Assembly (NCBI RefSeq): GCF_000379525.1
Contig: NZ_KB902507.1
Location: 1-64,000, forward strand
DNA from: Lamprocystis purpurea DSM 4197
GTDB lineage: Bacteria; Pseudomonadota; Gammaproteobacteria; Chromatiales; Chromatiaceae
Reading direction: 5' to 3'
DNA: 64,000 nucleotides
The notes under the pieces: generated by a model
Database searches by the model: none
What the model was told of the DNA's origin: nothing
What the model saw: only the letters and a program-made list of their open reading frames with translations
Part shown: piece after piece, positions 9,329 through 17,134 of the stretch
How the letters are laid out: every line of letters begins with the position of its first letter
Numbering within the stretch: the first letter of the stretch is position 1
Program-made: the position numbers and the translations under genes

Positions 9329-10477
9329 ATGCAACCAGAAACCGTCCAATCGCCTGAAGTCACGCTTGCGCAACTCGAGTCCCATCTCTGGGGCGCCGCC
9401 AACATCCTGCGCGGCAGCCCGGTCGATCGCACCGACTGGAACGAGTATCTGATCAAGACCTTTGCCGACGCCACCAAAAAGAAAGCCGGCGAGTTCTACA
9501 CCCCGCGCAGCGTCGTGCGGCTGATGATCGAGATCCTCGACCCCCAGGAGGGCGAGACAATCTATGACCCCGCCTGCGGCACCGGCGGGATGCTGCTGGC
9601 CGCCGTCGAACATGTCCGCGCCCAGGGCGGCGACCCGCGGACCTTCTTCGGTAAGCTCTACGGTCAGGAAAAAAACCTCACCACCTCGGCCGTGGCCCGC
9701 ATGAACCTGCTGCTGCACGGCCTGGAGGACTTCCAGATCGAACGGGGCGACACCCTGCGCAACCCGGTGTTCACCGACCCCAGTACCGGCGGGCTCGCCA
9801 CCTTCGATATCGTGCTCGCCAATCCGCCCTTTTCGCTCGAAAAATGGGGCCGTGAGGTCTGGGAGAATGACCCCTGGGGACGCGCCTTTGCCGGCGTGCC
9901 CACCGACAGTTCGGGCGACTTCGCCTGGGTTCAGCACATGGTCAAGTCGATGGCCGCCCCGCACGGCAGTATGGCCGTGGTGCTGCCCCAGGGGGCGCTG
10001 TTCCGCGGCGGCATTGAGGGCAAGATCCGCCAACACCTGCTGCAACAGGACTTGGTCGAGGCGGTGATTGGCCTCGCGCCGAACCTGTTCTACGGAACTG
10101 GCCTTGCCGCCTGCATCCTGGTGCTGCGGCGGCAAAAGCCCCCCGAGAGCGCCAGCCGGGTGCTCATCGTCGATGCCTCCACCCTGTTTCGCAAGGACCG
10201 CGCGCAGAATCATCTGGAGCCGGCGCACGCCGACCGCATCCTGGGCTGGTACCAGACCTTCGAGGATATGGAAGATTACGTCCGCGTGGTCGGGCTCGAC
10301 GCAATCGAGCAGGAAGGCTGGACGCTCAACATCTCGCGCTATGTGCTGCCGCCGATCGGGCGTGACATCCCCCCGCTGGCGGAAGCCGTCGCGGATTTCA
10401 AGGCCGCGCTGGAGCGTTGCCGGGACGCGGAGGCGGCCTTGCGGCGGGAGATGACCGAGGGTGGTTGGCTGTTATGA
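9329..10477 (+). CDS. hsdM: type I restriction-modification DNA methyltransferase subunit, internally deleted N-terminus
   Basis: N6-adenine methyltransferase subunit of a type I system. The SAM motif DPACGTGG is at 80-87 and the catalytic NPPF at 165-168; FADATKKKAGEFYTPRS and LPQGALFRGG are typical HsdM sequences. At 382 residues it is about 110-150 shorter than usual. The N-terminal helical domain that contacts HsdS and DNA is cut out in frame: LWGAANILRG at 20-29 jumps almost directly to KTFADATKKKAGEF. The frame is otherwise open, so a protein could be made, but it probably cannot assemble normally. AAGGA abuts the ATG, a poor spacing. An ATGA overlap leads into the zinc-ribbon gene. Confidence 0.8.
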   Translation: MQPETVQSPEVTLAQLESHLWGAANILRGSPVDRTDWNEYLIKTFADATKKKAGEFYTPRSVVRLMIEILDPQEGETIYDPACGTGGMLLAAVEHVRAQGGDPRTFFGKLYGQEKNLTTSAVARMNLLLHGLEDFQIERGDTLRNPVFTDPSTGGLATFDIVLANPPFSLEKWGREVWENDPWGRAFAGVPTDSSGDFAWVQHMVKSMAAPHGSMAVVLPQGALFRGGIEGKIRQHLLQQDLVEAVIGLAPNLFYGTGLAACILVLRRQKPPESASRVLIVDASTLFRKDRAQNHLEPAHADRILGWYQTFEDMEDYVRVVGLDAIEQEGWTLNISRYVLPPIGRDIPPLAEAVADFKAALERCRDAEAALRREMTEGGWLL

Positions 10478-10686
10478 CCTATAGAAAATACCGCTGCCCG
10501 GCATGTCGACAGACGACTGGCGTTGCTATCCTATACGGACTGCCAAGCCACGAAGCATTCGAAGCGGCCAATCGCGAGGAAATCGCTTTAGGTGGTTGTT
10601 GTATCGATTTGGACGGACCAGAGCGTCAATGCAACCGTTGCGGTCATCAGTGGCGCATTAAACGTAGGGATGTCCCAATTGAATAG
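10474..10686 (+). CDS. small zinc-ribbon protein of unknown function
   Basis: Seventy residues with CPAC near the N-terminus and CNRCGHQW near the C-terminus, a two-knuckle zinc ribbon. ATG 10474 overlaps the hsdM stop as ATGA, so it is translationally coupled to hsdM, and its end overlaps the start of the second hsdM remnant. Base composition is lower in GC than the neighbours, consistent with an acquired cassette. No function can be assigned; a small nucleic-acid-binding accessory of the restriction system is one possibility. Confidence 0.6.
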   Translation: MTYRKYRCPACRQTTGVAILYGLPSHEAFEAANREEIALGGCCIDLDGPERQCNRCGHQWRIKRRDVPIE

Positions 10687-11263
10687 CCCCATGAGCCTCC
10701 AGCAACTCGAATCCTATCTGTGGGGCGCCGCCACCATCCTACGCGGGCTCATTGATGCAGGCGACTACAAACAGTTCATCTTCCCGCTGGTCTTCTACAA
10801 GCGCCTGTCGGATGTCTGGGACGAGGACTATGCACAGGCACTGACCAGCTATGCCGACGACGCGCAACTCGCCCGCGCCGAGGCCGATGAGCGTTTCAGG
10901 GTCCCCGCGGGCGCCCACTGGAACCAAGTACGCACCGTCGCCAAGGACGTTGGCAAGGACATCCTGAAGAGTTTGGACCCGCGGACCGGACGCTGTGCCA
11001 TCCTCTTTCCGCACGGTGTCCTGTTTCGCAAGGGAGAGGGCGAGATGCGACGTAAGCTGATCGAGGCCAACTTGGTCGACTGCGTGCTGGGACTCGGCCC
11101 CAACCCGGAGACGGCCCAGCGTCTGGATCTGGTCTTCGGCGGCACCTCCCGGTTCTGGCTCACCCGCGAGGCGCCGTATCGCGCGGCTTTGCAGGGAGCA
11201 GCGCCGCGCGAACCTACCGACACGGCAGACGCTCGCATCGTGCTGACTTGCGGGCTTTCGTAG
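10670..11263 (+). pseudogene. hsdM: second hsdM remnant lacking the methyltransferase core
   Basis: The first 85 or so residues are a good HsdM N-terminal domain (LESYLWGAATILRG, FPLVFYKRLSDVWDEDY). After AKDVGKDILKSLDP the sequence jumps to GRCAILFPHGVLFRKGEGEM and VDCVLGLGPN, which belong far downstream in HsdM. The SAM-binding and NPPF motifs are gone, and the last 50 residues match nothing in HsdM. It keeps the part the first hsdM copy has lost. ATG 10670 or 10691 could start it. Not a functional methyltransferase. Confidence 0.8.
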
Positions 11264-11271
11264 AATTCCCA

Positions 11272-11364
11272 AACACTCAGAGCCAAACCCCCACAAGCGC
11301 TTGTGGGGATACCTCTCGCCTTGTTGAAAGGCATTCCAGCCGTCGGCGAGAAACCCGTCCGGGC
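11272..11364 (+). pseudogene. fragment related to the 3' part of the AlbA_2-type pseudogene
   Basis: One frame reads LVGIPLALLKGIPAVGEKP, which aligns with LVGIPDALWERIQAAGQKP encoded near 13128-13185, and the DNA around CACAAGCGCTTGTGGGGAT is clearly similar. This is a duplicated scrap of the same gene type, cut on the right by the MITE insertion at 11374. Confidence 0.5.
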
Positions 11365-11373
11365 GTCCCGGCC

Positions 11374-11579
11374 CAGCAGTTCCAAATTTGGGTGGCCGCC
11401 GCCAACAGCGTGCCGGCCGCGAGGCTGATGGTGGATGCGCTGCGCTTATCCACCCTACAAAACCGGATCCGCTGTAGGGTGGATAAGGCGCGCCGCTCGG
11501 TGTCAGAGGCCCAGCACGACGGTCGCGCGCGCCGCATCCACCAGGGATCGCGCGATGCCACCCAAATTTGGAATTGCTG
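11374..11579 (+). mobile_element. 206-bp MITE, family D copy 1, with 9-bp target duplication
   Basis: Terminal inverted repeats CAGCAGTTCCAAATTTGGG (left) and the complement of CAGCAATTCCAAATTTGGG (right) bound exactly 206 bp. GTCCCGGCC occurs directly on both sides (11365-11373 and 11580-11588), a 9-bp target-site duplication. No coding capacity; the inside holds a further palindrome, TTATCCACCCTAC / GTAGGGTGGATAA. A second full copy is at 20984-21189 and a truncated one at 61855-62007. Confidence 0.92.
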
Positions 11580-11767
11580 GTCCCGGCCACGACCTCGGTT
11601 GCTGACCAACAAGAGCACTATAATGCCGCTCACACACCCGCCACGCTTGGCCGGTTTCGACCGGGCGGCGCAACCATGGCGGGTTTTTATTGCCCTGGAT
11701 ACACGATGACAAGTCAGAGAGGGGCCTATGCGGCACCTTAAGTTATGTTGGAACCAGTCGCTAAAGG

Positions 11768-13415
11768 ATGACGTGGATGCGTAGCGCCGCCGAACTCTTC
11801 GCCGAACTCAACGCCCTTGATGAGTCGGTCCAGATCGAAGCCAAACGGGCCAGCGAGAGCGGCAAGTCGGTGCAGCAAACCGTCGTCGCCTTTGCCAATG
11901 AGCCCGGTCTGGGCGGCGGCTACCTGCTGCTGGGCGCGGAGTGGAAGACCGACGAGAAAGGCGATGTCGTCTATTGGGCCGCGGGTCTATCTAATCCTGA
12001 CAAGGTTCAAAGCGACCTAGCCAGCCAGTGTGCCAGCATGTTCAACGTCGTCCTGCGCCCCGAGATGCAGGTCGAAACCGTTGACGGCAGGTCGGTGCTC
12101 GTGGTCTTCGTGCCCGAGGTCGATGTCACCCAGAAGCCGGTGTATTTCAAGGCCACGGGACTGCCGCGCGGCGCGTACCGGCGGGTTGGCTCGACCGATC
12201 AGCATTGCGTCGATGAAGACCTCTGGGTCCTGCGCGGCGAAACTCAGCCACAGAGCGGACCGGACATGGCGCTGATACATGACGCCACGCGCCAGGACAT
12301 TGATTCGCTGGCCGTGAGCGAATACCGGCGCCTGCGCGCCAAGGTTAACCCCAGCGCCGAAGAATTGGCCTACGATGATGACGACTTGCTGGAGGCACTC
12401 TGTGCCTTACGCCGGGCCGACGGGGAGCTGAAACCGACCGTCGCCGGCATCGTACTGTTCGGCAAGTCGCTCGCGCTCCGCCGCCTGATGCCTGCGTTGC
12501 GCATCGACTATATCCGCGTGTCCGGCACCCAGTGGATCAGCGATCCGGACGAGCGTTTCGTCGCCACGCTCGACGTGCGTAAGCCGTTGTTGCTCGCGTT
12601 GCGGCAACTCCAGAGCGCCATCCTCGACGACCTGCCACGCGGCTTTCGGCTGGATGCGGGTGAGCTTCAGAGCCGGCAGAACCCCATCCTGCCGGATAAG
12701 GTGATCCACGAGGCCCTCGCCAACGTTACCATGCATCCTGTTCCTGCACAACCTGCTGACGGAAGAAGATTACCGCTGGCTCGAAACTCTGGCGGGCGGT
12801 CCTTTGAGCGCCGACGAGGCCAAGGTCCTAATCTACACCCGCGAAACCGGCGCCGTGGACAACACCGCGTGCCGCGACTTCTCCGGGTTGGACACCCTGA
12901 CCGCCAGCGGCGTGCTGCGCCGTCTGCGTGATCGCCGACTGCTGATCAAACAGGGCAGCGGCAGTCGAACCTATTACACCTTGGAGAGCATGGAAGATCG
13001 CTCAGTGACACCCTCGGCGCCAGGAGCCTGGCTGCTTGAAGCCGCCGACGCAGAAGACCACGGCACCCGGCCGACTTGTGGGGATCCGCCAAATCCCCAC
13101 AAGCTCGGACCCGAATCCACACAAGTGCTTGTGGGGATCCCCGACGCCTTGTGGGAACGCATCCAGGCCGCCGGTCAGAAACCCCGCCAGGCCATCCTGC
13201 GCGGATTCCTGCTGGAACTCTGCGCCCTGCGTCCCTTCTCGGCCGATGAACTGTGCCAGATACTGGGGCGCAGCGACCCGCGGGAATTGACTCGCGGCCA
13301 CCTGAAACCCATGCGAGAGATCGGCCAATTGGCCTTACTCTATCCGGAAAGCGCCAAACATCCGCACCAAGCGTATGTGGTGCCGGGTAGTTATTCGGAG
13401 GCTGGGTATGACTGA
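11768..13415 (+). pseudogene. AlbA_2 / RecG-like putative DNA-binding ATPase, broken by deletion and frameshift
   Basis: The N-terminal part (11768 to about 12735) encodes an AlbA_2 (Schlafen-type) domain: ESVQIEAKRA, FANEPGLGGGYLLLGAE and YRRVGSTDQ, then a RecG-like region ending KVIHEALANVTMH. At about 12735 the frame shifts and a large block is missing; the continuation in the next frame reads FLHNLLTEEDYRWLETLAGG and a winged-helix tail to 13415. Such proteins often ride with type I restriction systems, as here. Neither half is likely to function. Confidence 0.75.
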
Positions 13416-13510
13416 GTTGAAGACCGGCTGGCGGCGCTGGCGTTTCGAGCAGATGGCGCAGAGCGTCAACGATCGCGTCGATGACCCGCGGCAATCCGGG
13501 GTCGAGCCCG
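13408..13510 (+). pseudogene. hsdS: hsdS 5' stub interrupted by a palindromic repeat
   Basis: ATG 13408 overlaps the preceding stop. The first 33 codons (WRRWRFEQMAQSVNDRVDDP) read like the start of a type I specificity subunit. At about 13510 the frame enters a palindromic repeat and ends soon after; no target-recognition domain follows. Confidence 0.5.
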
Positions 13511-13588
13511 TAGGTTGGGGTGACGAAGGAACCCCAACACGCTCATGTCGGCCGGAGGATGTTGGGGTTCGTTCCTCACCCCAACCTA
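13511..13588. repeat. inverted repeat inside the former hsdS
   Basis: TAGGTTGGGGTGACGAAGGA at the left is matched by TCGTTCCTCACCCCAACCTA at the right around a 22-base loop, with a few mismatches. It lies exactly where the hsdS reading frame loses similarity. Confidence 0.75.
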
Positions 13589-13604
13589 AAGGATCCCTTC
13601 TTCT

Positions 13605-13657
13605 CTCCGCGTCTCTGCGTGAGATAATCCGCAAGTGACTCACGCAGAGACGCGGAG
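13605..13657. repeat. inverted repeat of the CTCCGCGTCTCTGCGTGA type
   Basis: CTCCGCGTCTCTGCGTGA and TCACGCAGAGACGCGGAG flank about 16 bases. Similar designs with different bases lie at 35178-35301 and 52236-52395. Confidence 0.75.
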
Positions 13658-13713
13658 GCGCAGAGTGAGTTCTTTGCCGTTCGTTGTAATCATCGGGAAC
13701 CGGGGAGTCAACC

Positions 13714-14989
13714 ATGACCTTCAATGAATCCAACACCATCGAAGCCTACCTGTGCGATCTGCTCGCCCGGCCGATGGCGCGGAACGCGGTTCGGGATGCG
13801 GCGGGGGGCTATGGTGTTGGGCTGGGCGCGCCTTATCCGCCGGGGCGGGACGCCCCGGCTCCTTTGGGGTGGCAACCGGTCGCTGCCGCTGACCTGCAAC
13901 GCCAGCCGCAGGAGGTCTTTGTCGAGTCTCAGGTCCGTGCGGCGCTGATCCGGCTCAATCCCGAGATCGCCGCGCGGCCGGAACGCGCCGATGAGGTGCT
14001 CTACAAGCTGCGCGCTATCGTGCTCTCTGTGCGCAGCGATGGGCTGATCAAGTGCAATGAGGAGTTCACCGCCTGGCTGCGCGGTGAGCGCTCGATGCCG
14101 TTCGGGCCGAATAATGAACATGTCACGGTGCGCCTGATCGACTTCAAGGACCTGGAGAACAATCAATACGTCGTCACTACGCAATACGGCTTTCGCGCCG
14201 GCCCGGCCGAGCGCCGCGCGGATGCCATGCTGCTGGTCAATGGCTTTCCGCTGATCCTGATCGAGACCAAGACCCCGGTGCGGCCGGCGGTGAGTTGGGT
14301 CGACGCCGCGCTTCAGATCCATGACGACTATGAAAAATACGTCCCTGAACTCTTTGTCTGCAACGTATTCAGCGTAGCGACCGACGGCAAGGAGCTACGC
14401 TTTGGTGCCATCCACCTGCCGATCGACCTTTGGGGACCCTGGCGGATGGACGAGGACGCGGTGCCCACGGGTCTACGAATCGCTCAAGCCGTCCACCGGT
14501 CAGGGGGCACTGCTCTGGCATGTACTGGGTGAGAAAACCATCGCGCTGATCCATGCGCATGTCCGCGTCGGGACCATCCACGACGATCTCGATGATCTGG
14601 TGTTCGACGCCGATGTGATCGAAGCGATCCTGGACCCCGCCGGCCAGCAGCAGAAGGCCAAGGAGATCGCGATCAAGGTCGCCGCGCGGCTGCGCCGCCA
14701 TCTTGGCAACCCGCGTTTCAAGCGGCTGTCCGAGCGGCTGGAACAGCTCAAGGCGCGCCACGAGGCCGGTCAGTTGCACAGCATCGCGTTCCTCAAGGAG
14801 TTGCTGGATCTGGCCCGCGACCTGGTTGCCGCGGAGCAGGAGACTCCGCCCGCCGAGGATGAGGACCGCGGCCGGGCCGCGCTCACCGCGCTGTTCCAGG
14901 AGGTACGCAATCCCGCAACCCCGGTCGTTGTCGAGCGCGTGGTCGAGGACATCGACCAGATCGTGCGCATCGTGCGCTTACCCTACTAA
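13714..14989 (+). pseudogene. hsdR: hsdR remnant: nuclease domain joined to C-terminal tail, motor lost
   Basis: ATG 13714 starts an HsdR N-terminus with a PD-(D/E)xK-type core (RRADAMLLVNGFPLILIETKTP region, D and ExK present). Near 14440-14520 the frame changes, and the continuation to 14989 (TIALIHAHVRVG, DDLDDLVFDADVIEAIL, VVVERVVEDIDQIVRIVR) is the HsdR C-terminal helical region. Both RecA-like translocase domains are missing, so restriction is not possible. With the hsdM and hsdS remnants this completes a decayed type I locus. Confidence 0.8.
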
Positions 14990-15045
14990 ATTGCCCAGAC
15001 TTTTATCAATGAGAAACGCACGCGTTTGCATTCTAATGGGATGGT

Positions 15046-15067
15046 CCGTCAGACCTGACGGCTTTTT
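15046..15067 (+). terminator. rho-independent terminator-like hairpin after hsdR remnant
   Basis: CCGTCA-GACC-TGACGG followed directly by CTTTTTCC: a 6-bp stem and a short T-run, about 57 bases after the hsdR remnant stop. Confidence 0.45.
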
Positions 15068-15088
15068 CCCGATCACGAGGAACGCACA

Positions 15089-15424
15089 ATGGAAACGATC
15101 GATCTCACCACGAACAACGCGCGTGGATTCGTCGGCCGCCTGCGGCGCCGGGGCGCCGGTTGGTGCCGCAACCTGGGCCTCCCGGTGGCCACGGACACGC
15201 GACCCGGCGGCAACCAAACCCAAGACACCACGCCGACTGGAGCCGTTGCCGGACCAGCCGAAAACCCGGCGGCGCGTGGAGAACCGCAACCGCGGGGACG
15301 CGGGCTCGGCGGCGGCCGCGGTGCTGGTGCCTGCCGGAACAACGGCGGCGCAGCCGGGCAAGGTCCGGGCCGCGGCGCGGGACGCGGTGTCGGCGGCGGA
15401 CAAGGCCGTCGCGGCTGGATCTGA
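15089..15424 (+). CDS. hypothetical Gly/Arg-rich small protein
   Basis: A 111-residue open frame with a good GAGGAA ribosome site 6 bases before ATG 15089. It has an ordinary N-terminus (METIDLTTNNARGFVGRLRR) and a tail rich in Gly, Arg and Ala (GRGLGGGRGAG, GRGAGRGVGGGQGRR). It ends 19 bases before the hydrolase, so the two could be cotranscribed. The Gly/Arg bias could simply reflect high GC, so this is tentative; no family recognised. Confidence 0.35.
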   Translation: METIDLTTNNARGFVGRLRRRGAGWCRNLGLPVATDTRPGGNQTQDTTPTGAVAGPAENPAARGEPQPRGRGLGGGRGAGACRNNGGAAGQGPGRGAGRGVGGGQGRRGWI

Positions 15425-15443
15425 GCCGGCCCCTCGCTGACCC

Positions 15444-16343
15444 ATGTTTACGGTCTTCGGCCTGTTCATCGTCTTGGCCGCCGCCGCGATTCCGACCGGG
15501 GTGCATCTGGGCTTTCGGGCACCGCGCATCCGCGAGACCGGCTCGCCCGCAGACTATGGCCTCGCCTATGATGCCGTGCGTATCCCTACGGTGCGTCAGC
15601 GTCACCTGTTCGGCTGGCTGCTGCCGCAACCGGGGGCCGACTGCACCGTCATCGTGCTGCATGGTTGGGGCAGCAACGCCGAGCTGATGCTGCCCCTGGC
15701 GGCCCCGCTGCAACGGGCCGGATTCAACCTGTTGCTCTATGATGCCCGCAATCACGGCAGCAGCGACTCGGACAGCTTTTCATCCTTGCCGCGCTTTGCC
15801 GAAGATCTCGGTATGGCGATGGCATGGCTCAAACGCCATCACCCGCACCGCGCCGCGCGCATCGTGGTCCTCGGCCACTCGGTCGGGGCCGGTGCCGCGT
15901 TGTTTGAAGCCTCACGCAATCCGGACATCACGGCGGTTATCAGTATTGCCGCGTTCGCGGATCCGGCACGGGTGACCGAGGGCTATTTGCGTCACCTGCA
16001 TCTGCCGCGGCTGGTCACCCGCCTGGTCATCCGCTATGTGGAATGGATCATTGGCTTCCCGTTCGAGACCATCGCGCCGATGAACAGTGTCCGCCGCATC
16101 GCGTGCCCCATCCTGCTGGTGCACGGCACGGACGACCAGACCGTCCCGGTGGAGGATGCGCGCCGCATCCTGGCCAACTGCCGGACCTCCCAGGCCAGCC
16201 TGCTGGAGGTCGATGGGGCCGGGCACGATTCGGTGGACAAGATCGAGCAGCACGTCAGCGAGCTGACGCGGTTCCTCGACGACACCTGCCCCGCCAAGGC
16301 GGAGCAAGCGCGCATCGCTCATCCAGCGGCGACAAGGGATTGA
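15444..16343 (+). CDS. alpha/beta hydrolase, membrane-anchored
   Basis: A 299-residue alpha/beta hydrolase. An N-terminal hydrophobic segment (FTVFGLFIVLAAAAIP) probably anchors it in the inner membrane. The oxyanion region is VLHGWGSNAE, the nucleophile elbow GHSVGAG carries the Ser, HGTDDQTV supplies the Asp and GAGHDS the His. The YDARNHGSSDS loop is typical of the family. The substrate is unknown; it is an esterase or acyl-transfer hydrolase rather than a recognisable named enzyme. It is followed by repeats, so it is the end of its transcript. Confidence 0.85.
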   Translation: MFTVFGLFIVLAAAAIPTGVHLGFRAPRIRETGSPADYGLAYDAVRIPTVRQRHLFGWLLPQPGADCTVIVLHGWGSNAELMLPLAAPLQRAGFNLLLYDARNHGSSDSDSFSSLPRFAEDLGMAMAWLKRHHPHRAARIVVLGHSVGAGAALFEASRNPDITAVISIAAFADPARVTEGYLRHLHLPRLVTRLVIRYVEWIIGFPFETIAPMNSVRRIACPILLVHGTDDQTVPVEDARRILANCRTSQASLLEVDGAGHDSVDKIEQHVSELTRFLDDTCPAKAEQARIAHPAATRD

Positions 16344-16404
16344 TCCTCGTTCCGGCCGGCGCTTGGACATCGCGCACTGGAAGTCGAGGCTATACCGTGA
16401 AAGT

Positions 16405-16474
16405 GCGTAGTCAGGCCATCCTGGCCTGACGGCGTCGGGACTGGAACGGTCAGGGCTGGAAGCCCTGACTACGC
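16405..16474. repeat. dispersed repeat, family C copy 1
   Basis: Two palindromes, GTCAGGCCATCCTGGCCTGAC and a second built on GTCAGGGCTGGAAGCCCTGAC, share outer ends GCGTAGTCAGG/CCTGACTACGC. Other copies: 24689-24745, 51475-51570, 61757-61854. Confidence 0.8.
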
Positions 16475-16489
16475 AGCGGTCGAGCAGAC

Positions 16490-16582
16490 TTTCATGTTCC
16501 GGGGTGGCGCCGGCGCCATGGTCGTTAGCCGGACCTCGGCCGCCCAAACGCGAGGTCCACCGGCTAAAGCCTCGGCCTCCAG
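16490..16582 (-). repeat. dispersed repeat, family H
   Basis: CATGTTCCGGGGTGGCGC ... GGCGCCATGGTCGTTAGCCGG ... CCGGCTAAAGCCTCGGCCTCC is the inverted counterpart of 61625-61718. With family C it fills the 344-base gap before the CoA-binding gene; nothing coding is seen there. Confidence 0.65.
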
Positions 16583-16687
16583 TTTGCTTACGGCCAGAGC
16601 GACGGCAGCCAGGAACCCCATTCACTGTCCGGCCAGCATTCGCTGGTCCTGACCCACTTCACCACCAACAAGAACATCAACGACATC

Positions 16688-17125
16688 ATGGCATCGAACT
16701 ACGAAACCTTTTTCGACTTGGCGAGTTTCGCCGTCGTCGGCCGCTCCCAGGTCACACCCTTTCCGCTGCTCAGCTATCGGCGACTGAAAGCGACCGGCAA
16801 AACGGTCTACGCGGTGGACCCCGACACCGACGTCATCGATGGCGATACGGCCTACCCCGACCTCGGTGCACTACCGAGCCCCGTCGAGGGCCTGATCGTC
16901 GAGGTACCGAAGGCAGAGACCAGCGCCTGGATCAGCGCGGCCGCCGCCGCGGGCATCCGCGATGTCTGGGTGCACATGGCTCACGACACCCCGGAGGCGG
17001 TGGCGCTGGCCGCGCAGCATGGCATCAACCTGCGCACCGGCACCTGTGCCGTCATGTATCTGAATCCTGGGTTCTCGTACCACAGTATCCACAAGCTCAT
17101 CATGAAGATGACCGGTAAGTACTGA
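16688..17125 (+). CDS. CoA-binding domain protein (YccU-like)
   Basis: A 145-residue single-domain Rossmann-like CoA-binding protein of the YccU family, related to the CoA-binding domain of succinyl-CoA synthetase. FAVVGRSQ near residue 14 is the dinucleotide/CoA loop, followed by VYAVDPDTDVIDG, TAYPDLGALP, VEGLIVEVPK and VWVHM. The C-terminus GTCAVMYLNPGF is typical. The role in vivo is unclear. It faces the GGDEF/EAL gene tail to tail, nine bases apart. Confidence 0.85.
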   Translation: MASNYETFFDLASFAVVGRSQVTPFPLLSYRRLKATGKTVYAVDPDTDVIDGDTAYPDLGALPSPVEGLIVEVPKAETSAWISAAAAAGIRDVWVHMAHDTPEAVALAAQHGINLRTGTCAVMYLNPGFSYHSIHKLIMKMTGKY

Positions 17126-17134
17126 GGCGAGATC

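Noticed and set aside
15105-15755. Minus-strand frame opposite the Gly/Arg-rich ORF and hydrolase start
   Set aside because: It overlaps the clear hydrolase and has antisense-like composition.
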